Assembly (NCBI GenBank): GCA_015039365.1
Contig: WION01000014.1
Coordinates: 672,668 to 736,667, forward strand
Source: Amanita rubescens
Lineage: Eukaryota; Basidiomycota; Agaricomycetes; Agaricales; Amanitaceae
Length of the DNA stretch: 64,000 bases
Reading direction: 5' to 3'
In this document: piece by piece, positions 1 through 12,200 of the stretch
Layout: every line of letters begins with the position of its first letter
How positions within the stretch are numbered: the first letter of the stretch is position 1
Made by a program: the position numbers and the translations under genes
Notes under the pieces: generated by a model
What the model was told of the DNA's origin: nothing
Database searches by the model: none
The model's input: the letters and a program-made list of their open reading frames with translations, nothing else

Positions 1-1172
1 GCCAAGTAATGTCAGTGGATATAGAAGGAATACTTTTAATACATAGTTACAGAACACATAAAGGATTGTCATATGTGCCATCAACAGTACACCATTCAAT
101 TAGATGGAACAAATCTGATCCCATGCTTGATCCGATAGAAGATAATGTAGAGTGGAAGATACTGAAGAAAACAAAGAACAGCTCTGCAAAACCTGGTTCT
201 ATTGCTACTGGCAGTGGAGATTTCATAAACACTTTTATTCCAGCCAAAGGAAGTCTTCCCTTGCAATCAAAAAAAAGAAAAGAAGATGACTGTAATAATA
301 ACTCAGAAAAAAAAGATAACAAGAAAACAAAGACTCTAATACCAAACAAAGGGACTACTAAAGTAATGTCTGTGTCATCACTAACACCATGTGGATTTTT
401 ATGGACAGAAAACAGCTGTGCATATGATTCTGTTCTGAGTGTATTACATGCCATTTGGAACAATGATAGTATGAAATGGGATGATACATTCAGAAACTTG
501 AATAACATAATGGGACTTTTGTTAAACAACTTTAGAGCATCAAATATTGGATTGATTTCTTTGAATTCAAGCAGAGATAACTTGTGGTTCAGATTACAAG
601 AGTTATCTCCAGAAAATTTTGCATGGGGACAATACACTAGTGTCACTAAACTTTTAGACTACCTGCTTGAAACTCCTAGTAAAGATGCTCTCGAAAGAAC
701 CATACACTGCTACAATGAACATGTAGAAGATAATGTTATGTGTACAAATAAAAGTTGTTTAATAGCTGCTGGTGCAGAGAGACAACTATCTGTACAATCT
801 TGGATGACAAATTTAAGGGAAGACATAGTACGAAAATGCAATGTATGTGAAAGCAACCTATATAGAAACTTTAGATTAGTATATGCACTTCCAATTGTTG
901 CTTTGGATATATCACAACATCAAATTGAGATCAATAGGAATTTCACAGTGAAAATAAATGAAGAAGATCATACTTATATACTTAGAGGCATAATTTATTT
1001 TTCACACTACCATTTCACTTCTTGAATCATATATGAAAATGGAATGACCTGGTTTCATGATGGTATTGTGACAGGTGATAAACTAATATATGACGGTATG
1101 CTAGAAACAATATCAAACATTTATCATTGTAGAGGAAAGCCTGGATCCATTGCAATCTATACAAAAACTTAA
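1..1172 (+). pseudogene. USP-like cysteine peptidase ORF, broken, 5' end outside the window
   Basis: The frame is open at the left edge (first ATG at 9) and runs to a TGA at 1023-1025. It then continues in the same frame to TAA at 1170-1172. The middle part resembles ubiquitin-specific peptidases (family C19). A Cys box reads GFLWTENSCAYDSVL. A CNVC pair near 837 may bind zinc, and a His box near 1010 (FSHYHFTS) is followed, after the stop, by TWFHDG. The TGA therefore falls between the His and the acidic part of the active site; it could be a decayed CGA. The region before the Cys box is Lys/Ser rich and looks disordered. With transposons next to it and no introns, I infer that it is an accessory gene of a DNA transposon or a retrocopy. 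The peptidase fold is moderately sure, the host role unknown. Confidence 0.5.
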
Positions 1173-1353
1173 TAATACATATCATTTAAACCATAAATAC
1201 ATATATTTTATAACATACAATTAAATGATGCTTCACTCAAAATTTAAACTGGCCTCGGATCTGCCGTGCACTGCAGCGGCCCACTTACCCAAGTACATAT
1301 ATGATAATGTAAAATAAAAATAGAAAATGCTCTGCCAATTGCAGTGTCATTAT
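1173..1353. other. Gene-free stretch ending in a hAT-C-like fragment
   Basis: No coding signal is seen after the peptidase remnant. From about 1289 the sequence matches, in reverse, the interior of the hAT-C element near 43,400-43,465 (the stretch with CTCTGCCAATTGCAGTGTC). The match resumes at 2168-2228 on the other side of the inserted hAT-A1. It is thus a truncated hAT-C relative that was split by a later insertion. Confidence 0.6.
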
Positions 1354-2159
1354 TAGTGTTTTAAAGTCCGGTTCAGTCCAGTCTTTTTTCCATTTTTGGA
1401 AAGACCGGACCAAGACCAGTCTTTTGAATTTTGAGATTTGGAAAGACCGGACCGAAACCGGAAAAAACCGGTCTTGTGGTCTTGCAAGTGAGTTGGGAAC
1501 CAGTTGCAACCGGTCGCAACCGGTTTTCACCCTTGACACTTATGTAATAGTGAAAAAATTGAACTTTGTTAAAAATATAAGTACATAACATTCTAAAGTG
1601 AGAAAAAGTGATGTTGTGGGCATTAGATACTATGTTATTCTTCAAGATCTGACTATTGCTACACTAATGCAAGGTGTTGAATGGGTGGATGCGTAAATGG
1701 GTGCTTGGATGACGTTACTAAAATTAGAATTGTTTCTAATTTTAGCAATGTCATCCAAGGTGACACTCGCCAATCCACCCCTTGTTGCTAAAGTTCAAGA
1801 ACAAAAATGTCATTAATATATTATAATAATCATTGTAAAGGGTCTGAGCTATGTTGTAGGGATGATATGTTACTTTTCAACAATGACATTGGAAATTGTT
1901 TCCAAAATTAGCAATGTCATCCGAGTTGCCACTGGCCAATCCACCCCTCCACCCCTCTCAATGGTCACCATCAAAGACCAGTTGCGACCGGTTGTGACCG
2001 GTTTTCAACTGGTCTTTGATTCTAGCCCAAAGGCCCAGACCACAACTGGGCAGAAGTCAAATCTACCAAAACTGGCAACCGCGGTTTGGTTGCAACCGGT
2101 AACGGTCCAGTCCAGTTGCCGGTTTTTTACCGGTTGCACAACCAGACTTTAAAACACTA
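1354..2159. mobile_element. hAT-A1: non-autonomous hAT-like element (806 bp)
   Basis: The ends are inverted repeats: left TAGTGTTTTAAAGTCCGG, right (reverse complement) TAGTGTTTTAAAGTCTGG. Both sides carry a perfect 8-bp target duplication, GTCATTAT, at 1346-1353 and 2160-2167. An 8-bp duplication with TAGNG-type ends is typical of the hAT superfamily. The subterminal 150-200 bp on each side are packed with ACCGGT, CCGGTC and related motifs, probably transposase binding sites. No transposase ORF is present. The element sits inside an older hAT-C-like fragment. Confidence 0.85.
1704..1759. repeat. Foldback hairpin inside hAT-A1
   Basis: Two 26-nt arms (1704-1729 and 1734-1759) are inverted copies with 24 of 26 bases pairing around a 4-nt loop. 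The right arm and its flank recur in diverged form at about 1905-1955 (GCAATGTCATCC). This suggests a small foldback element or a partial internal duplication. Confidence 0.6.
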
Positions 2160-2238
2160 GTCATTATTGGCAGAGTATTTTGCTATTTCTCTGAAGGTGA
2201 GGTAGAGAATTGGGAGGTATAGTGGTCATGTAGCAGTA

Positions 2239-4570
2239 CTTTACCCTCCCCCACGCTTCCTGGCAGGATCCTGGCTGACTCCATGGAATCCACACGGAAT
2301 CCACATGGATTCCACATGGATTCCTTGCAAAAAGGAAATTTCTGTGGAAATTCTACCAGGATTCCATGGAGTCCATGTGGATTCCATGCTCAGTCCAGGC
2401 ACATTCCTGGCAACAGGCAAAACCTGATTTACACCTGAATTCCTGGTAGGCTGTCTGGAATCCATGTGGACTCTGTGGATTCCATGTAGCAATATATGCA
2501 TTAAAAAATATGGAAAAAATTCCAAAAAATATAGAAAATTCATAAGATCAAACCTATATAAAATTTATTATCTTAGGACATGCATAGAGTCCAAATACCA
2601 AGATAGTCCTTGGATCAGTATCAGCTAACCATACAAAAGCCACAGACTATTGCTATATGACATTTTGTCATCTATGACTAGCAGTTGGAGTGTGGCAGTG
2701 GTTGCTGATGACCTGACATAACATTGCAGAGCCTCAGAGGTCATGAATAGATGTGAGAAGGTTGTCATGAGGGTTCTGTAATCATGTGGGGGGCTTTGAA
2801 ATTTGGAGATGACTATCTGGAGATACATTGCTGAGCAGTTGTTAGCAGAATATTGACAGCTAGTGATCAATGGTGGCTGACATGCCAGCAATTCAAGTTA
2901 TCAATATGGTCTACCTCATTACCATCACAAGGAACCACTTGCAATCACCTGCCACCTCCCTCTCAAACCTACCAGCTTATGCATACCTCCAGCAACCACA
3001 TCTGTTAGCTGAAAAGGCTGGGCATCTAAGCAGACTTTAAGGATCTCAGTTATCAGTAGTACAGAAGTGACCTACTGGATGACCATCAGCTAACACAGCA
3101 AAAGTCTGATTGCATCTGATTCTGTCTGACACACTGATTGTCTGACTGTGTCTGACTGCCTGACCATCTAAGAGACACTGATGGATGCTGATACACTAAT
3201 TGTCTGACTATCTGACTATCTGAGAGACACTGTTGCATAAGTTGTCTGATTGTCTGACTATCTAAGAGGCACTGTCAGCTGCTGATACACTTATTGTCTG
3301 ACTGTCTGACTGTCTAAGGGGCACTATTGCAAACTTGAGGTGTTCTTTCAATATATGTATCCATACTAGTTTTACATAGCCTAGTCTGTCTCATTGTATC
3401 ACTTGTTGACTAAACCATTGATTTGCCAGATGGTTCTAGTGTGGAAGCTTAGTAGATTTTGCAAACACACCTGTCAAATGAGGGAAACAACTATGGAGTA
3501 CTAAGGCTAGGTCCTGATTGTGTTGCAGAAATAAATACAGTAAAGTTGTGTACACCCCACTACATTATACATATCAGATTGCTGACCACAGGTACATATG
3601 TAACAATGCATGTGTCAGCAAAGTAATCAAGGTAGAGTAAGCAAGGATTGAGGCATGATGAATGAGGAGGCTTGTCTGCTAAGCATGATTGTGTAATGTG
3701 GGAGTCCATTACTATAACAGCCACCATTCCCACCAAAACAGTAGTTTGAAAATATCTTGTGCTTGGTTGTGTTTTGCACTGCAATTCTTGAAGAGATGTG
3801 ATCACATAATTTTTGACAATTTTTTGGATTTTTTCAATTTTCTGTCACATCTGAAAAAGTGTTTTGCAAATATCTCATGTTTGACTTTGTTTGGCACTGT
3901 CATTCTTGTATATTCTGAATCACACAATCTAGGTGCATCTTTTTTGTCACAGTCACATGTCACACACCTCATGTTGTCACAAATTCTATAAAAGGAAATC
4001 ATATTATCTTATCTGTGATCTTATCTTATCTACATCATCATACGCTATTTAAGCTTACCTAAGCTTACCTATGAGATCATACATATATCTAATCACTATC
4101 TATCTATCCAATCTTATCACTCCCCTCCCCCCCTGTCCTTGAGGAAGGGGGGGGAAGCTGGGGGATATGTGGTACATGCCCTCTCCTTATATACCTGTGG
4201 GCTGGCGCACAGACCAAGTGGCCTGTCACATGACCATGGGAATCAGGAGTCCATGTGGACTCCTGAGGACTCCTTGTGCTGAAAGTCCTTGTATGTCAGC
4301 ATTATGCAAACCAGGCAGAAATGTACCTGGAATCCACAGAGTCCATGGAGTCCATGTGGATTCCTTGTCACTCCTGTTCCAGGCAAATTCCTGAGATTCC
4401 GTGGAATATGCATGGATTCCACATGGATTCCACACGGATTCCATGCACTTTTTTTAGTGTGTTCTGGGCCATTTGGACCATCTTGAAATTGCAAGGAATC
4501 CACGTGGATTCCATGGAACTTCCGCATGGAATGCAAGGAATCCATAAGGAATGAGTGGGGGAGGGTAAAG
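2239..4570. mobile_element. X1: unclassified TIR element with GGATTCCATGTGGA arrays
   Basis: The ends are inverted: CTTTACCCTCCCCCAC at 2239 and GTGGGGGAGGGTAAAG ending at 4570. About 250 bp inside each end is a dense array of short palindromic units around GGATTCCATGTGGA. The centre has no convincing ORF; the small frames across the arrays (rich in ESTWTPWNP-like peptides) are products of the repeat. It shares inner sequence and terminal design with X2 at 30,791. No target duplication is recognised. The left flank is hAT-C-like and the right flank is copia-1 integrase, so the site is rearranged. Confidence 0.6.
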
Positions 4571-7099
4571 ACCTCCCCTTGATCAGAACGGAGGTGAGAA
4601 ATAGGTTGTTTAGGATCTACAAACTCATTATACCATCCGGTAAAATATTCTAGAGTTTGATCTTTGGTTTTAAGTAAACCAATCCACGTATACAAGGTGA
4701 AATCGTCAACGATAACACCAATATATTTGTATTTGTGGTAAGATATGGCTGGAACGGTCATAAGATCCATATGGAGTAACTCGAAGGGACAAGTAGCTCT
4801 CTTCGAAGACAATTTATAAGGTTTTGCCTTCATTTTGCCTTTTAGACAACCTTCACAATGTAATTTTCCTTCTGGAAGTGTAACTTCTTTCCATCCATTG
4901 ACATTTAACGGTATCTTCGAAAAGACTTTGTTAGATGGATGACCAAAACGTTTATGCCAGGTCTTGTAGTCCAATAGTTTTTCTATAGACTCTGCATTTG
5001 GTTTCTTTGTCAGTCTTTCAAGAATTAATTTAGAATTCCTGTTGGCTAGGCCAGGACCGGAAACCAGTGTAGGATTCATTATAATGATCCTACCTCGAGC
5101 GTAAACTAATGTATCATCGGGCATAAGATAATGTCCTTCAATACATGTTCTACCCGAGTCTGTAAAGGAAAAGACTACCATCTTTTCATCTTGTTTACAA
5201 GTTAATCCTTGTCGGATCAATCTGCCATTTGAAATCAAGCGTGCAGTTGCCCGTGGCATATAAAGTACAGGAAAGAGCTTTACAAGTGTTGTATCATCTG
5301 TGGATAACTTGTGTTCAAGAATAACTGTGCCTAGACCCTCAAGACGGTCTAGACCATTAGCAGTTTTAACACTGTGGTTTTCATTTGCAGGAAATTCTCT
5401 GTATTCAGAGAAGTCTTTCCTACTAAAGGTAAAGTGATCAGATGCACCAGAGTCACACATCCATAGTGTATCTCCAGTATGCTTCTCAACACATTCTGGA
5501 CAGGGACATGTTGGATGTACTTTATCTTTAAACTTTCTTTTATTGACTGCTAAACATGTAAAAGGTTTCTTAAACATGTTACCAATATTATATGATTGTT
5601 CAATCATATTGGCATTATAAATGGCTGTGTCACACGACTTATCTCTTACGAGGCAGTTTTCGTCTAAATTTTCTTTATAATTTATACTATCATATAGTAC
5701 AGATTGTTCAAAGAAGGAATTTATAATACGATGATGGTGTCCCAGTTTAGGGAACACCATTTTCATTGCTGCCTCTATAAAGAGAAAGTTAGCCATTTCC
5801 AGCTTCTTAATGGTTTCATACCATTGTTCGCCATTGTCTTCATAGTAATAATTGTCATAGTATAGCTCAGCTTCCTGATCTATATCCATGTTTTTATAAT
5901 CGATATCGTCTGACGATATCCCCATTCCTCGGTTCAATTTATAGGACTCAAAGTCCTGTTCGTCCTTTGCTTTGCCTTTACTAGAGCCCTGGACGAATGT
6001 GGGCTCAGTAATGCTATAAGGCCCAATACGGGTGACGGTATGTGCAGAACCCATAGTATGTTCTGTGGCTTTGGCAGCCTTCTTCTCGGCTGCATCTGCC
6101 TTTCGGTGCTCTCAGTTCCTCTCCCAATTAGGACCTCTCTTTTGGCCCTCAACTTTACCCGGCCAATTTTGATTTGCCGGAGGAGCAGTAGGAGCTGTTG
6201 TTTCAGTGCCTTGTGGAGGCCTAGAATAAGGCCTCCCCCCACGTCCATGACCTGATCCGCGTCCACGTCCATGTCCTCGACCACGTACTTGTTGCCATGG
6301 TTGCTGCTGTTGTTGCGACGTATTAGCCATCGCTGCAGATTCAGGGTGCCTTCGGCGCCACTCATTCTGAATTAAGGGAAGTATCCCTTGGATCGTGAGA
6401 TCCGATGGTTCTGTTGTGGCAAGAACCACAGCGGCAAAATTGTCCCAATGACAAGGGACAGCTGAAAGTACAATCATTGCCTGAACATTTGCAGGCAATG
6501 TAATTCCGCTTGATGCTAAGCGGTTTATTATATGTAGCGAGGAGGTCGTTTAAGGATTGTGTGGGATCCTTTTTATCTTGGAATTTCCAATTGATGGCTA
6601 ATTGGAAATCATTATAAATACTGGCAGATGTTGTCACACCGTATTGTTCAGCTAAATTCTGCCATAAGATATGGGCAGAAACAACATGTTCATTGATCTG
6701 CTGTATGGTAGCAGAACATTTCATGTTTATGGATCCAAGGATGCGATCATCCTCGACGACCCAATCATCAAAGGCCTTTTTGATAGCCGTTGCATCATCA
6801 ATCATTTGTTGAGTGATGGCAGGTTGTGCCAGTTGTGCCGGCATTGCGGGTATCGCATCTTAAGTTTCCGTTTCCGGAACTGCTGCTGTTGCTGGAACAG
6901 CTGGAATAAAGGCTTGAACACCTGTATCCAGATAAAATTGTTCCAACGGGGTTACCCATCTGGGACGAACATAATCAGATTTAAGGTACTGATATAGACC
7001 TTTTGTTTGTAATAGGAAACGCATCATGCATTCCCATTCTTTATAGTTAGTTCCATTCAAGATGAGAATGGAACTGGGAATCATCAAGTTGTTAGACAT
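4571..7099 (-). pseudogene. Copia-1 copy A: gag, protease and start of integrase, decayed
   Basis: Read from 7099 leftwards. Gag begins MSNNLMIPSS and is 80-90% identical by eye to copy B. It is broken by a GAA-to-TAA stop near 6858 and by frame shifts near 6500 and 6360. An Arg/Gly-rich stretch follows near 6230-6300. Further on come the aspartic protease motif WMCDSGASDHF (near 5450), the HxxxxH/CxxC zinc motif of the gag-pre-integrase domain (HKRFGH, CEGC) and the first integrase aspartates (HMDLM, SDQGE). The frame is cut at 4570, where X1 starts. Reverse transcriptase and RNase H are missing from this copy. It is a dead remnant of a Ty1/copia polyprotein. Confidence 0.85.
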
Positions 7100-7100
7100 A

Positions 7101-7649
7101 TTAGACGAGGAAGGCAGAGGTGATGATTATGATATAGGCGGTTAAAAGATGCCAAAAGAAACGGAAGTTTCTTTGATTTTCGAGGTTTTCGACCTCTTGG
7201 TTATCTCTTTCGAGATTATGGCGTGTACGCCTATTTGCTATGTGTTGGGCTACTGTAGTGCCCCTGGGTGGAATCCAAAGATCTAAGGTGGGTGTAACAC
7301 CTTCGATAGCAGCTTGTCAACGACGATGTATTATTTCATCTTGCAAGGTGTGACCGTTTCTAAGTCGCGTGGCTAGGAAGTGATCTCGTCAATCGTGAAC
7401 TGTGACAGGTCCACGTCTCGTGACACCAAATCTGGTATCAGGGTTGATAACACGAACAATCGTCCTTGTATAAGACGATTCTGGAATTGGTGCCGGTGTA
7501 TCAATAAAAGTCCGGTCCCCTAGGATTAAGGGAAACGGTGGGATTGGTGCATCATATGAAGGAGGTAATCTCCGGGCAGGGGGAAATGATTCTCCTTCAG
7601 CTTCGTAAACTGGTAACGGAGTACTAGTTTTGGAATCCAGTTTTCTTTC
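7101..7649 (-). pseudogene. Copia-1 copy A ORF0: upstream ORF with C-terminal membrane segment
   Basis: One frame runs from just after a TAG (7650-7652) to TAA at 7101-7103, a single nucleotide before the gag ATG. It has about 183 codons with two internal TGA stops. One of these is CGA in copy B, so the ancestral frame was open. It contains STPLPVYEAEGESFPP, then TLQDEIIHRR, and ends in a hydrophobic tail FFWHLLTAYIIIITSAFLV. No ATG is found at its start; a pyrimidine-rich AG (TCTCTTTTAG) just before it could be a 3' splice site. A homologous ORF precedes gag in copia-2. The function is unknown. Confidence 0.65.
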
Positions 7650-8543
7650 CTAAAAGAGAATTGATGAGCTTAAAGCTTAATTAAAGCTAAAAGTCTAATT
7701 CATCTTTATTAAGTTACCAGGGTGCCTTAGACTAGAGTGTCAGACTATATAGAGTTCCTCGGTAATGAGTACAGTCTATATTTGGTTAAACCAACCGACC
7801 CTGAGTAACTTAGTTACAAGCCAAGCTTAGATAAAGCTCAGGTCCACAGGTCCACTCAGTCTTGAAAGCTTGAATAATCCCTGAATGCTGTAAATGACAT
7901 GCATATGGTTGAATTGCAGACTCAAGCTCTCTTGGGCGAGTCACGGCGAACTGTTGCAATCAAATAAGAATAATGTCTGGTCCATAAACCCCCCAGACCA
8001 TTATGTAAGCACGACTGGTAATCAATATGAAACTTCTAAATGGGATTATGGGATCACCATAGAGCCCAAACTTAGAATGATCCTATCGATCATTCTGACT
8101 AAAGGAGTTCCTAAGGGCGCATCCTTAATAGACTGCGGGTACCACCCACAATGAGGTGTCAGCACGTCCTTTATACTAGAAGTTTCTATATACAAGCCAT
8201 ATTGTATTCTAAAGCCTCTAGGGGCTTATGATGTTATATCATGCATGAATACCCCAGTCACATCACAGAGGGCAAGTATAACTCTGTGGGGGCCGACGTT
8301 GCCATGCCAGCGTCGAGAAACATAGGTAATACCCTTATCCCTGGGTGTCTAGGAGATCCCCCTAAAACCCTAGGGTCCGGGCACATGTCATTAGCGCATA
8401 TGCCATATCAAGGATCAGTGGTATCAAGATGATAAGACCATATCAGGCTTGCTGCGATACTATACCAGTGGGACATCATGTCGAGCAGTGAGTGATGAGC
8501 GGCAATGTGGGTCCTGGCAATATTGACGGCGGGGCCCATAACC
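7650..8543 (-). other. Copia-1 copy A leader and primer binding site
   Basis: This is the untranslated leader between the 5' LTR and ORF0. It is strongly conserved with copy B (27,786-28,538 plus 41,625-41,781) and, in blocks, with the different family copia-2. It includes the hairpin at 8074-8096 and a GTCTGG/CCAGAC stem pair near 7975-8000. The primer site next to the LTR reads, on the minus strand, GGTTATGGGCCCC (8531-8543). That matches the copia-type site that pairs with an internal piece of initiator tRNA-Met. Confidence 0.7.
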
Positions 8544-8785
8544 TGACGAAGAATACAGGTGTACATGAGAGCGTGTCCACAGCATGAGCAGGTGCAATAG
8601 CTTACCTATTGTGATATAGTCTTAGCACTACCCTTCGGCGTAGTAGTGATAGTAAGAGGAAGAGAATGGATTGTCCTATTCTACAATACAGGACAGGTTT
8701 ATATACTAAGAGAGAACAAATATGTGTCTACATATGTGTAAGCGTATAGTATAGATGAGAAGATATGGCATGCTAAGCACACCAT
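8544..8785 (-). repeat. Copia-1 copy A 5' LTR, inner part (split by copy B)
   Basis: It starts TGACGAAG next to the primer site and stops at ACCAT (8781-8785), where copy B begins. The rest of this LTR is at 42194-42336 beyond copy B. Together the parts make about 385 bp, equal to the 407-bp LTR of copy B minus a 22-bp deletion. Confidence 0.85.
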
Positions 8786-9192
8786 TGACGAAGAAGACAG
8801 GTCTACGCAAGAGCGTGTCCACAGCATGAGCAGGTGCAATAGCTTACCTATTGTGATATAGTCTTAGCACTACCCTTCAGCGTAGTAGTGATAGAAAGAG
8901 GAAGAGAATGGATTGTCCTATTCTACGATACAGGACAGGTTTATATACTAAGAGAGAACAAATATGTGTCTACATATGTGTAAGCGTATAGTATAGATGG
9001 GAAGATATGGCGTGCTAAGCACACCATAAGGTGTGATCATGAGTCTATCATGATGTCACTATGATATCATAATGAAGTCATTATGATGTCATCTCTATGT
9101 CATACATAAAGGATGACGCGAGCGATATGAGTAACATTGATTGTAGTCAATCAGTAGTTAATCATTCTATAAATATATTTCTATATTTAACA
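8786..9192 (-). repeat. Copia-1 copy B 3' LTR
   Basis: TG..CA repeat of 407 bp. On its internal side (minus strand) lies the purine-rich tract AAGCGAAGGGGTG, the expected polypurine tract. Confidence 0.9.
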
Positions 9193-9214
9193 CACCCCTT
9201 CGCTTAGATATCCT

Positions 9215-12200
9215 TTATTTAAAGTCTATAATGTTTTCATCATAGAAGGGATCTATATCCAACTCAAATTGGTCAATAAGACCATCAAGGAGTTTCATTA
9301 ATTCCTTGTGTGATAAACGATCTATTCCATCTAATTCAAGATCTTGCCAATCAAGAATTAATTTCATCAAATCACGAATTTCCTCAGACTCTAATTTGTT
9401 TGGTCTTTTGATTAAGGAATTTGTAGAAGTCGGATATTCTTCTAAGGAAAGTCCCAATCGTTCTCTAAAGAATTTGACCTTTTCAAAGGATAAATTCTTA
9501 GTCATGAGATCCGCATTTGGCTCGTTGGTTGGTATGTATTCGAGGACTACCTTTTTAGTCTCGATCAACTTGCGAACAAAGTGATAGCGAATATCGATAT
9601 GTTTGGAATGATGTTCTTGTGCAGGATTTTGTGCCCAAAATATAGCGCCTTGATTATAATTTATCTACGCTAAGTAAGATGCTTTTAATGGGTGCACCTA
9701 TTTCGTAAAATAGATTCTCAACCCATGCAATTTGATGTGTTGCATCTGATAAAGATATGTATTCTGCCTCAGTCGAGGACAGGGCTACAGTCTTTTGCTT
9801 TCTACTCGTCCAAGCTACCGCACCACTGGCTAACATCAAGACATAACCATTTATAGATCGTCGTGTATTACGATCAGCGGCCCAGTCTGCATCAGCATAG
9901 GCTCTAAATTTATTATTGCCTTTGGCGTTATAAACGATTTTGACGTTTAAGGTGTGAGCTATGTATTTGACAATATACAAGGCCTTTTGAATGTGTTCTT
10001 GAGACAGGTTTGATGAAAATTGGGACATCAAAATTACTGCATAGATTATATCAGGCCTAGTTCCTAGAGCGAGATATAGAAGGGATCCTATTATCTGTTG
10101 ATAATAAGAACATTCCTGTGGTGTGCATTCTCCTTCATTCTTTAAAGGAGCATATCCAGCAGGTAACGGTGTGTGTACAGACTTGCAATCTTCAAGTCCA
10201 AATCGCTTAACAACCTTCAAGGCATAAGGGCCTTGATCTATTACTAAGAATCCTAAATCACAGTTGTAATTGACTTGGATCCAAAGATACTCTTTGATCT
10301 TTCCAAGATCACGACATTCCCACATCTCCATAAATTTCTTTTTAATGGTTACGATGGTGGAATCGTCGTTACCCATAAAGAGTATATCATTGACATACAG
10401 TATGCATATTGTGATTGTATTCTTGCCTTTACGAACGTAAACACCAGAATCAGACAAGCATCGTTCAAAATGCAAAGATTTCAACAATTTATCCGCTTGT
10501 TTATTCCAGGCATATGATGCCTGTTTCAATCCATATATGGCTTTCCTCAGCCTATATACTTTAGATTCTTGTCCTTTTACAACGAAACCTTCTGGTTGGG
10601 CCATATAAATATCTTCATCAAGATCGCCATATAAGAAGGCAGTTTTTACATCTAGGGCTTGTATATCCCAGTTTTCAAGCACTGATGTGGCCAGAAGTAT
10701 TCGGATTGTTTCATATCTCACAACAGGCGAGAATGTTTCGTCGTAATCTAATCCGGGATGTTGACTAAAACCTTTAGCTATGATGCGAGCTTTTTTGTGT
10801 CCATCGGTTTTTAAGTCGAAAACCCAACGACATCTGATTAGGTTTTGTCCTTTTGGAAGATCAACTAACTCCCAAATATCTCTAGATTGAAGAGATTTAA
10901 ATTTGTCATCCATTGCAACCTTCCATTGTTTATACAATTGAGGATTACTGGAGCGCATCTTAGATATATCTCTATAGTCATATGGAATATTGTCTACAAG
11001 GGGGACAGCTGCTTTTAGAAGGAAATGTAAGAATTCATTTCCAGATTCATTAATCATTCGGGTTAAATGATCATGTTCTGCAGATTTTAATTCAGCCTTT
11101 AAAGTGAAGATTTCTTTAAGTAGAGAGGCAGATTCATTCATTCTATCAGGGTTCCTGTTGTCTGACGGTGGATCCTGAGTCAAAGAACTTGGAGTTTTAT
11201 CTTTTAACTGCTCTCATAAAGTGTCTCACTTTTGCTGAATTTTAGCTTCTATTTGTGCAGGAGTTTTATCTCCATACGCGTTGTCTCTTTGTACCCTTGG
11301 TACTGGAAAACGACCAGAATGGCAAGGACCTATTTGTACAGAGGGTGGACCAGGATCAGATATGATCGGTGGTGGTGGTCTAGGCCTCTGAGCAAATTCT
11401 CTAAAACGATCTCTTTGACGTTGTTCAAATTGATCAAATTCTCGATCCATCATAAATGGGTTTTCTATTTCATCACGATCTCTTTGATTCAAAGAGAAAG
11501 GATTATCTTCATCCATAGGACTATGAGGCGAAGGTGGTCTAGATACATATGGTATCAGTGTTATAGGCCTAGAAGGAACAGGAGTCTCCTCTTTAATCTG
11601 TGGAGAGGGAGTACATCTAAAGGGTTCAGGAGTTTTACATTTCTTAAACATATCACTCATTTGTCTTTTGAATTGATCTCGTAAACGAGATTTTTTATCA
11701 ATTCCTTGACCCTTTTTCCAATCATCGCGTTGTCTACGATAATTGTCACGTCTTTCTTGTTCTCTTTCTTCCCTTTGCCTTTGGATATTATCATCCAAAA
11801 AATCTCTTCGACGATCGGCAAATTCATCACCGTCATCGTCATCGTTTGAATCATCAGAAGGTGTTACAAACACAGTACGGACTCCTACATTATGATTACA
11901 TGACACGTCGGACATGCTTACTTTTTCGTATATGCCTACCCCTCGCTCAATCCCCATTATGTTCATCACATACGGACTACCTCATTCCCTCATCGATCCC
12001 CATTCCATTTACCCTATGCCCAATCCCTTGTTCATACACGTACCATCCATTATGCCCCCTGTTCCACCTATACTTGTTATCACCTTTGTTCTACTTACGA
12101 TACAGCTGTGTTTCTGTACATGTATATAAGACCGATGTACTGTAGAGTTGAACCTTAAGTTCGACTTAACTGTCCAAGTTTGTTCTTGTCAATATCATCT

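Noticed and set aside
2241..4554. Several short frames in X1 rich in ESTWTPWNP or HVDSM peptides
   Set aside because: They are translations of the GGATTCCATGTGGA array in various frames and on both strands; no conserved protein is visible.
8544..9192. Tandem LTRs from unequal recombination
   Set aside because: The ACCAT duplication and the continuation of the first LTR at 42194 show that copy B inserted into the LTR of copy A.
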